Under the pieces are notes generated by a model. The model made no database searches and was not told where the DNA came from. It worked only from the letters and a program-made list of their open reading frames with translations. This document shows, piece after piece, positions 15,376 through 20,480 of a DNA stretch of 20,480 nucleotides. The stretch is from Desulfuromonadales bacterium. Its GTDB lineage: Bacteria; Desulfobacterota; Desulfuromonadia; Geobacterales; Pseudopelobacteraceae. The DNA lies in assembly GCA_015688915.1 (NCBI GenBank), contig JAATGX010000174.1, positions 1 through 20,480 on the forward strand. The letters are read 5' to 3'. A program made the translations under genes and the position numbers. Every line of letters begins with the position of its first letter. Within the stretch, counting starts at the first letter, position 1.

Positions 15376-17589
15376 CTACTTGGTCTCGAAGATGAAGACG
15401 CCATCCCAATCCGCCGGTGGCGGGTTCCGGCGAAAGTACTCGATCCTTTCCGCATAGAGGGCATAGAGCCGCTCCCCGGGCGTCAGGCGCCGCAATCGGT
15501 CCAGCAGCAGGGCGGCCTTTTCCCAGTGTTGGTTCCGGTACTCGGGCAGGAATTCATGAAAGAGTCCGGCCTCGGCCCGAACGCTGTCCTCCATGCCGGC
15601 CTCCGGGCCGAGCGGCTGGAATATGGCCACCGGTTTGTTCTTTCCCTTGACCCTGACCAGGTCAAGCTCCCTGAAGCATATCCCCTCCACCGCCCCCCGG
15701 GTGTTCTCGCCGACCACGATGCCGACGCCATACTGCTTTGTTATCCCTTCCAGCCGCGCCCCCAGGTTTACGGCGTCTCCCAGGGCCGTATAGGCCATCC
15801 TGAAGCTGGATCCCATGTTCCCGACCCTCATTTCGCCCGTGTTGATGCCGATGCCGATATGGATCTCGGGCCAGCCCCTGGCGACAAACTGCGGACGCAG
15901 ACGCTCCAGCTCGTATTGCATGTTCAATGCGGCGGTCAGGGCATGCCGGGCATGATTCGGGTCCGGCATGGGCGCGCCCCAGAACGCCATGATGGCGTCG
16001 CCGATATATTTGTCCACGGTACCCCTGGTTTCGTAGATGATGCGGGTCATGGGGGTCATGTATTCGTTCATCATCTGGGCGAGCTGCTTCGGTTCGAGCC
16101 CTTCGGAGATGGTCGTAAAATTGCGGACATCGGAGAAAAGCACGGTCATTTCCCGGCTGTCCGCCTCCATGGTGAACCTGGACGGGTCCATGCTCATCTC
16201 CCGGACGATCTCGGGTGGCACGTACTGCCCGAACAGCCCGGTGATCTGGCGCCGTGACCTGGATTCCATCAGAAAGCCGAACGAGGTGTGAAAGATGTAG
16301 ATGACCGGGATCATGAGGACGGAAGAGGCCAGGGGCAAAACGAGCCCGCGATTCCACAGGTGCAGGTTCAGCAGGATGATGATCGCAAGCATCCCGCCGC
16401 TCACACCTACGGAACTGACCATGTTGAGCCTGGGCAAGAGAAACGAGAGCAGCAGGCCGGAGACGAGAAGCGTGACCAGTTCGGCCGCCATGGCATAGGG
16501 GGGCGTGGTGCGGATGTTCTGATCGAGAATGCCGGCGATCATGTTCGCATGGATCTCGACCCCGGCGTACACCGGGGAAACCGGGGTGGCCCGCAGGTCC
16601 ATCAGCCCGGAAGCGGTTGTCCCCACCAGAACTATGGCGCCATCCAGCAGTTCCGGTTTGACGCGACCCTGGATCACGTCGGCCGCCGAAACATAGGGAA
16701 AGCTTCCCTGGCGGCCCCGGTACGGGATCAGGGCGGTGGCGTTGCCGTCCACCGGTATGTTCATGTCACCCACGGAAAGTGCTTCCATCCGGCCGTACCC
16801 ATTGCCGCTGCCCGGGATGAACGGCTTGATGTCGGGGAAACCGAACAGCGCCCTGACCATGGCAATGGAGAGCGCCTCGTAATAGTTCCCCTTGTGCTCG
16901 ATCAGGACCGGAACACGACGCGCCACGCCGTCGATGTCGATTGCCGGATTGAAATGCCCGGCCGCCGCGGCATGATCCTGCAACAGGGCGATGTTGGCAC
17001 CGTAACCGTTATGGCTTTCAAAGGAGGTGCCGGGCGCCCGCAGGGAGCCCTTCGTAAACGTGGGCCGGGGAAGCGCCCCCGCCGCACGCCCCGTTACACC
17101 CCCTTCATCCTCGGTAAAAAAATACCCCAGGATAACCGGGCCTTTTTGCAGGCTGGAGGCCAGGACTGCGTCGTAGTCGAGCCGGGAGCGGAGTTTTGCC
17201 AGGGCCCGCTTGTATTCGGTGCTGTCCCGCAGCTCTCCCTCGGCGAATCGTTCCAGTACCGGAAGCCCCGAACTGTGGTCCGGCTCGGCGAACACCACGT
17301 CGAAGCCTACGATGGCCGCCTTGTAGCGGTCGAACAGGTTGTCGACCATCCGGGCGATGTGGTTTCTGCTCCAGGGCCACCGACCTATTTCCGCGAGGGA
17401 TTTTTCGTCGATGTCCACGATCACGATCCGGTTGTCGATCTGCCGGGGCATGGTGGCGGCCAGGCGCAGGTCGTAGAGCCACAGGTCCAGTTGCTCCGTC
17501 AGCCGGGACCGGAACACTCCCGCCGCCTGGAGGAGAAACAGGAGCATGATGGCCAGGCTTATGGCGATGGGTAGCAGCTTCTTTCGCAT
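15376..17589 (-). CDS. CHASE2-domain class III adenylate/guanylate cyclase
   Basis: The start is the ATG at 17589 (MRKKLLPIAISLAIMLLFLL); a longer frame to 17670 overlaps a terminator. The 737-residue protein has an N-terminal membrane segment, an extracytoplasmic CHASE2 domain (about 30-340: RIVIVDIDEKSLAEIGRWPW, GFDVVFAEPD, YAGVEIHANMIAGIL), three membrane segments (about 350-435) and a cytoplasmic cyclase domain (about 475-650). Catalytic residues are present: metal-binding Asp487 (LFSDVRNF) and Asp531 (KYIGDAIMAF), base-contacting Lys527, and transition-state Asn608 and Arg612 (NLGARLEG). Lys with the TALGD segment fits ATP as substrate. It should make cAMP in response to an envelope signal. 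It lies 124 bases upstream of the TPS transporter gene on the same strand, suggesting a regulatory link (inference). Confidence 0.93.
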   Translation of the reverse strand: MRKKLLPIAISLAIMLLFLLQAAGVFRSRLTEQLDLWLYDLRLAATMPRQIDNRIVIVDIDEKSLAEIGRWPWSRNHIARMVDNLFDRYKAAIVGFDVVFAEPDHSSGLPVLERFAEGELRDSTEYKRALAKLRSRLDYDAVLASSLQKGPVILGYFFTEDEGGVTGRAAGALPRPTFTKGSLRAPGTSFESHNGYGANIALLQDHAAAAGHFNPAIDIDGVARRVPVLIEHKGNYYEALSIAMVRALFGFPDIKPFIPGSGNGYGRMEALSVGDMNIPVDGNATALIPYRGRQGSFPYVSAADVIQGRVKPELLDGAIVLVGTTASGLMDLRATPVSPVYAGVEIHANMIAGILDQNIRTTPPYAMAAELVTLLVSGLLLSFLLPRLNMVSSVGVSGGMLAIIILLNLHLWNRGLVLPLASSVLMIPVIYIFHTSFGFLMESRSRRQITGLFGQYVPPEIVREMSMDPSRFTMEADSREMTVLFSDVRNFTTISEGLEPKQLAQMMNEYMTPMTRIIYETRGTVDKYIGDAIMAFWGAPMPDPNHARHALTAALNMQYELERLRPQFVARGWPEIHIGIGINTGEMRVGNMGSSFRMAYTALGDAVNLGARLEGITKQYGVGIVVGENTRGAVEGICFRELDLVRVKGKNKPVAIFQPLGPEAGMEDSVRAEAGLFHEFLPEYRNQHWEKAALLLDRLRRLTPGERLYALYAERIEYFRRNPPPADWDGVFIFETK

Positions 17590-17653
17590 TGCGCAGGGTC
17601 CTTCCGGGACAAACGGTATGCGGGAAAACGACATGATCGTTATTCGAGTAAGA

Positions 17654-17682
17654 TTAAAAAAGGCCGGCATTGCTGCCGGCCC
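17654..17682 (-). terminator. Rho-independent terminator after the argA-like gene
   Basis: On the minus strand GGCCGGCA and TGCCGGCC (17674-17681 and 17662-17669) form an eight-pair stem with a four-base loop, followed by seven T residues. It ends the ybaK-argA unit and separates it from the cyclase gene. Confidence 0.9.
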
Positions 17683-17689
17683 CTCCGCG

Positions 17690-18139
17690 TTACAGGTCGA
17701 GAATCATGGCGTTTTCGTCACAGTCCGGGAACTTGACGCACTTGATGCAGTCGCCCCACACCTTGTGGGGGAGTTCTGATTTGTCCACCAGCCGGAAGCC
17801 GTGCTTGGCGAAAAAATCCGGCTTGTAGGTCAGGCAGAAAAGGCGTTTCAAGCCAATTTCCCTGGCCTCGTCAATGCAGGCCTGAACCAGCAGGCTGCCG
17901 ATCCCCTTACGGCCTGCATTCTCGGCCACCGCCACCGAGCGCACCTCGGCCAGGTCTTCCCAGACCATGTGCAGGGCTGCCGTGCCGAGCAGGGTTTCAT
18001 CATCCTTTGCCACGTAAAAATCGCGGATCGATTCGTACAATTCCGACAACGAGCGGGAGAGCATGTCCCCCTTGCCGGCGAAATGGGTGAGCAGCTTCTG
18101 GATCTCCTTGACATCGCCTATCTGTGCCTTGCGGATCAT
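17690..18139 (-). CDS. argA: GNAT acetyltransferase, short-form N-acetylglutamate synthase
   Basis: A 149-residue GNAT-fold protein. MIRKAQIGDVKEIQKLLTHF is the first strand and helix; ALHMVWEDLAEVRSVAV is the central beta strand region; GRKGIGSLLV is the acetyl-CoA pyrophosphate loop (RxxGxG); FFAKHGFRLVDKSELP is the final part. The overall pattern matches short, stand-alone N-acetylglutamate synthases such as M. tuberculosis ArgA, which acetylate glutamate with acetyl-CoA in the first step of arginine synthesis. The C terminus has three Cys (GDCIKCVKFPDCDE) seen in many of these proteins, possibly a metal site. No arginine genes are adjacent. The start overlaps the ybaK stop as ATGA, so the two are translationally coupled. 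Confidence 0.8.
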   Translation of the reverse strand: MIRKAQIGDVKEIQKLLTHFAGKGDMLSRSLSELYESIRDFYVAKDDETLLGTAALHMVWEDLAEVRSVAVAENAGRKGIGSLLVQACIDEAREIGLKRLFCLTYKPDFFAKHGFRLVDKSELPHKVWGDCIKCVKFPDCDENAMILDL

Positions 18140-18639
18140 GTATTGTTCCTTTCCTGACGTATCCCGACCGTTACCGTTACCGGCTGCAACACCCTGATGA
18201 GATCCGATGGCACAATCTCCACCAGGTAACCCCGTTTTCCGCCGTTGATGTAGATTTTCTCCAGCCCGGTGATGCTCGCTTCCATGTAGACCGGCATGCT
18301 TTTTCGCGTGCCGAAGGGTGAGGTGCCGCCAACCATGTAGCCGGTGTGCCTCTGGGCCGTCTCCGGTGCGCAGGGGGTGACCTGCCTTACGCCGATGGCA
18401 CGAGCCAGTTCCCTGGTGGAGACCTGCATGTCGCCGTGCATCAGGATAATCAGGGGGGTACGGTTCTCATCCTCCATGACCAGGGTCTTGATCACGCAAT
18501 GCTCGTCAACGCCCAGTTCGCGGGCCGAGACGGCCGTACCTCCTTTTTCCTCGTAGGCGTAGAGGTGGTCAGTGAAGGGGACCTTTTCCGCCCGCAGCAG
18601 GCGGACGGCAGGGGTTATGGGCGGTTTTTCCTTTGGCAT
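18136..18639 (-). CDS. ybaK: YbaK/EbsC-type Cys-tRNA(Pro) deacylase
   Basis: A 167-residue protein starting at the ATG at 18639 (MPKEKPPITPAVRLLRAEKV), the usual YbaK beginning. The open frame extends much further upstream, but that part crosses the repeat element and runs opposite the hypE frame, so it is not coding. Key motifs are ARELGVDEHCVIKTLVMED, with the conserved catalytic Lys, and VGGTSPFGTRKSMPVYMEASI, the GGxSPxG loop. Known for the family: hydrolysis of Cys-tRNA(Pro) mischarged by prolyl-tRNA synthetase, in the cytoplasm. It overlaps the argA-like gene by four bases. A weak AAAGG lies close to the start. Confidence 0.93.
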   Translation of the reverse strand: MPKEKPPITPAVRLLRAEKVPFTDHLYAYEEKGGTAVSARELGVDEHCVIKTLVMEDENRTPLIILMHGDMQVSTRELARAIGVRQVTPCAPETAQRHTGYMVGGTSPFGTRKSMPVYMEASITGLEKIYINGGKRGYLVEIVPSDLIRVLQPVTVTVGIRQERNNT

Positions 18640-18660
18640 GCCTTTATAAAACCTCACACC

Positions 18661-18827
18661 TGCCACAGAGACACGGAGACACAGAGAAAATCGGGAGAAC
18701 GGCATGGAAATTCTCTTCGGGTTTATCTCACACAAAGCCACGAAGGCACAAGGAAAGGCTGAATAAACCCTGGATTGCAAATCCGATTTTCTTTTGTTTT
18801 CCCGCTGTTCTCCGTGTCTCCGTGGCA
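18661..18827. repeat. Nested inverted-repeat element, possibly MITE- or REP-like
   Basis: The 205-base gap between ybaK and hypE is almost filled by one symmetrical element. Outer arms TGCCACAGAGACACGGAGA (from 18661) and its near-perfect complement (18809-18827) differ at one base. Inside are AAAATCGG 18687-18694 with CCGATTTT 18783-18790, and GGGTTTA 18719-18725 with TAAACCC 18764-18770. The centre holds a second periodic motif, CCACGAAGGCACAAGG. No open frame or target-site duplication is seen. The transcript would fold into one long stem. Confidence 0.75.
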
Positions 18828-18844
18828 GATGTTGAACGTAATCT

Positions 18845-19858
18845 TTAACAGATCCTCGGCAGTTGCTCGCCGGCCAGCATCTCCACGGCCCGTGTGCCGC
18901 CGACGGTGGTTTCCATGCTGACCCTGCCGGACGGGGCCGCTTCCACCTGGCCGATGATGGCCGCGTGTTCTCCGAGCGGATGCCGCCGCATGGTCGCCAG
19001 CAGCTGTTCGGCCGCATCCGGCGCCACGAACGCCAGCAGCTTGCCCTCGTTGGCCACGAAGAGCGGGTCGAGCCCGAGGATCGAACAGACCCCCCGCACC
19101 GCCGGATTGACCGGGAGCGCCTCCTCGCGCAGGGTGACGGCCACGCCGGACTGCTGGGCGATCTCTTTGACGGTAGTGGCGATCCCGCCCCGGGTCGGGT
19201 CGCGCAGGACATGCAGCCGGTCGCCGGCACAGGCGATGATCTCGGCCACCAGCCCGTTCAGCGCGGCCGAGTCGCTGCGGACATCGCTCCCCACGTTGAT
19301 TCCCTCGCGGCCGATCATGACGGCGATGCCGTGGTCCCCGGCCGTGCCGCTGAGAATGACCTTGTCGCCCGGCCGGGCATTGGCGCCGTGGATCTGGAGG
19401 TTATGCTCGATAACGCCGATGCCGGAGGTGGTGATGAAGATCTTGTCGGCCTTGCCCCGGGGCACGACCTTGGTGTCGCCGGTGACGATCCGCACTCCGG
19501 CCGCATCCGCGGCCCGGCGCATGTCGGCCAGGATGGTCCCCAGGTCCGCCTTGCCGAAGCTTTCTTCGATGATCAGCCCGACGCTGAGATAGAGCGGCCG
19601 CGCCCCCATCATGGCCAGGTCGTTGACCGTGCCGTGCACCGCCAGGCTGCCGATGGTGCCGCCGGGGAAGAAGATCGGATCCACCACGAACGAATCGGTG
19701 GTGTAGGCCAGTTGGCCCGCGACCTGGTCCAGGAGGGCGGAATCGTTCTGGGCCGCCTGTGCGATCCCGCTAAGGGCGGGGATGATCAGTTCGTCCAGCA
19801 ACTGGTGGGAGAGACGCCCGCCGCTGCCGTGGCCGAGAAGGATAAGGTCGTTGTTCAC
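18845..19858 (-). CDS. hypE: Hydrogenase maturation protein HypE
   Basis: A 337-residue protein of the AIR-synthase/PurM superfamily with a GTG start. It has the HypE glycine-rich N terminus (LILLGHGSGGRLSHQLLDEL), TTDSFVVDPIFFPGG, GTVNDLAMMGARPLYLS, GDTKVVPRGKADKIFI, LRDPTRGGIATTVKEIA, and ends precisely in PRIC. The C-terminal Cys is the residue that HypF carbamoylates and HypE dehydrates to thiocyanate, the source of CN ligands of the NiFe hydrogenase active site. Length and terminal residues are normal, so the gene is intact. AGGAG lies 11 bases upstream. No other hyp or hydrogenase genes are in the window; a divergent gene lies upstream, so hypE is not the last gene of a hypCD cluster here. 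Confidence 0.96.
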   Translation of the reverse strand: MNNDLILLGHGSGGRLSHQLLDELIIPALSGIAQAAQNDSALLDQVAGQLAYTTDSFVVDPIFFPGGTIGSLAVHGTVNDLAMMGARPLYLSVGLIIEESFGKADLGTILADMRRAADAAGVRIVTGDTKVVPRGKADKIFITTSGIGVIEHNLQIHGANARPGDKVILSGTAGDHGIAVMIGREGINVGSDVRSDSAALNGLVAEIIACAGDRLHVLRDPTRGGIATTVKEIAQQSGVAVTLREEALPVNPAVRGVCSILGLDPLFVANEGKLLAFVAPDAAEQLLATMRRHPLGEHAAIIGQVEAAPSGRVSMETTVGGTRAVEMLAGEQLPRIC

Positions 19859-19889
19859 GTGTCATTCGGCTCCTGGGTGAATTTACTGC

Positions 19890-19918
19890 ACGATAGCATG
19901 AATCACGGGCCTTGTCAC
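19890..19918 (-). promoter_or_regulatory. Candidate sigma-70 promoter of hypE
   Basis: On the minus strand GTGACA (19913-19918) and TATCGT (19890-19895) are 17 bases apart, about 31 bases before the GTG start of hypE. No upstream -24/-12 sigma-54 signature was noticed. Confidence 0.4.
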
Positions 19919-19990
19919 GCGCTCCGGTCCGCGCTTTTTCTGTTCACATTGCGGAGTGGTTCGTGGTAAGAATCGGGGGTCATAATTCAC

Positions 19991-20034
19991 AATTCAGGAG
20001 ACGGAAGACAGCATTTTATTCTGACTCCTGAATT
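19991..20034. repeat. Inverted repeat in the leader of the 20058 gene
   Basis: AATTCAGGAG (19991-20000) and CTCCTGAATT (20025-20034) are perfect ten-base arms with a 24-base loop, followed by a T-containing stretch. It lies in the gap between the divergent hypE and 20058 genes. It could be a dispersed intergenic repeat or a hairpin in the leader of the downstream gene. Confidence 0.55.
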
Positions 20035-20057
20035 TTCAGCTTTTCGGGGAGGTTTGG

Positions 20058-20480
20058 ATGACTGAGTACAGACCGATGCAGGGATTGCCGGATAAAGCGG
20101 GCTACAAGGCGGGTGACGTGCTGGTGCTGGTGGGCGAACTCTTCGGGCGCGGCTATGCCAACGGCATGGTGGAGGAGGCCCGGCGGCTGGGCATGACCGT
20201 GATCGGCACCACCGTGGGCCGCCGCGAAAATGACGGCACCCTGCGGCCCCTAAACGGGGAAGAGCTGGCTGCCGCCGAAACGCTTCTTGGCGGCGCCATC
20301 ATCAATGTTCCGCTGGAGGCTGGTTTTGACATGGAGGCGGTGGACGGGCAGCCGTCCGTATCGGAGCAACTCAGGAAGGCCAAGCCGGACGAGTGGGCTT
20401 CCATCAGCCTCAGCGACGATTTCATCAAAAAGGCCGCGTCAGCCGGCATGGCGCGTTTCAGGGCCGCCCTCTCGCGGGTA
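20058..20480 (+). CDS. N-terminal part of a Rossmann-like protein, possibly FabMG-type enoyl reductase
   Basis: The gene starts at the ATG at 20058 with GGGGAGG five bases upstream, and runs off the window after 141 codons. The N-terminal GYKAGDVLVLVGELFGRGYANGMVEEARRLGMTVIGTTVGRR has the strand-glycine-rich turn-helix-strand pattern of a dinucleotide-binding fold. LGGAIINVPLEAGFD and ARFRAAL follow. From memory it resembles proteins annotated as 'enoyl ACP reductase FabMG family' in Geobacter relatives, but I could not check this, and the missing C-terminal part would be needed. The gene itself is well supported; the function is tentative. Confidence 0.7.
   Translation, partial: MTEYRPMQGLPDKAGYKAGDVLVLVGELFGRGYANGMVEEARRLGMTVIGTTVGRRENDGTLRPLNGEELAAAETLLGGAIINVPLEAGFDMEAVDGQPSVSEQLRKAKPDEWASISLSDDFIKKAASAGMARFRAALSRV

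Noticed and set aside
16288..17574. 428-codon plus-strand open frame opposite the cyclase gene
   Set aside because: Shadow of a cyclase with intact catalytic residues; the composition is typical of antisense reading.
18640..19230. Long N-terminal extension of ybaK (a possible fusion)
   Set aside because: The extension runs through the inverted-repeat element and an alternative frame of hypE; it shows no domain, and the natural YbaK start is at 18639.
18863..19969. 368-codon plus-strand open frame opposite hypE
   Set aside because: Antisense to an intact HypE ending in PRIC; no domain.

Overview
The window reads as a GC-rich Gram-negative chromosome, most likely from the Desulfuromonadia (Geobacter and relatives). 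This rests on gene content: a CHASE2-type class III cyclase, a two-partner secretion adhesin, a stand-alone short N-acetylglutamate synthase, HypE, DUF2950 and DUF3300 envelope proteins, and an ECF sigma operon with Spy-like proteins. The taxonomic call is inference; there is no rRNA or other marker gene.

Layout. (1) 1-3344: the 3' end of rlpA (+), then a convergent DUF3300-DUF2950 gene pair (-) of exported unknowns, then a small zinc-ribbon protein (+). (2) 3514-5331: a compact minus-strand stress operon, spy-like - ECF sigma - small membrane anti-sigma candidate - periplasmic metal-sensor-like protein. An ECF-style promoter precedes it, so it is probably autoregulated; it resembles Cnr/Ncc sigma/anti-sigma/sensor modules. 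(3) 5379-7427: an exported cyclophilin and comF (+), then an Rrf2-family regulator with its own promoter and a strong terminator. (4) 7431-17589: the dominant feature, a roughly 10 kb minus-strand module. It holds a CHASE2 adenylate cyclase, a FhaC/ShlB-type outer-membrane transporter, a 1815-residue TPS exoprotein and an exported FecR-domain protein whose start overlaps the end of the exoprotein gene. The exoprotein carries six tandem 19-residue cysteine repeats before a low-complexity tail. (5) 17654-18639: ybaK and a short argA-type acetyltransferase overlap by 4 bases and end in a clear terminator. (6) 18661-18827: a nested inverted-repeat element. (7) 18845-19858: hypE, alone here. (8) 20058 to the edge: the start of a plus-strand gene, possibly FabMG-like.

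How the parts may work together: regions 2 and 4 both look like envelope-sensing systems. In region 2, periplasmic Spy/CnrX-type proteins probably control an ECF sigma factor. In region 4, a membrane cyclase with an extracytoplasmic CHASE2 sensor sits just upstream of a surface-adhesin export system that has its own FecR-domain partner. The terminal cysteines of the adhesin and the FecR protein are the most intriguing detail. No stretch over 300 bases lacks a gene. No tRNA, rRNA, CRISPR array, transposase or phage gene was seen.
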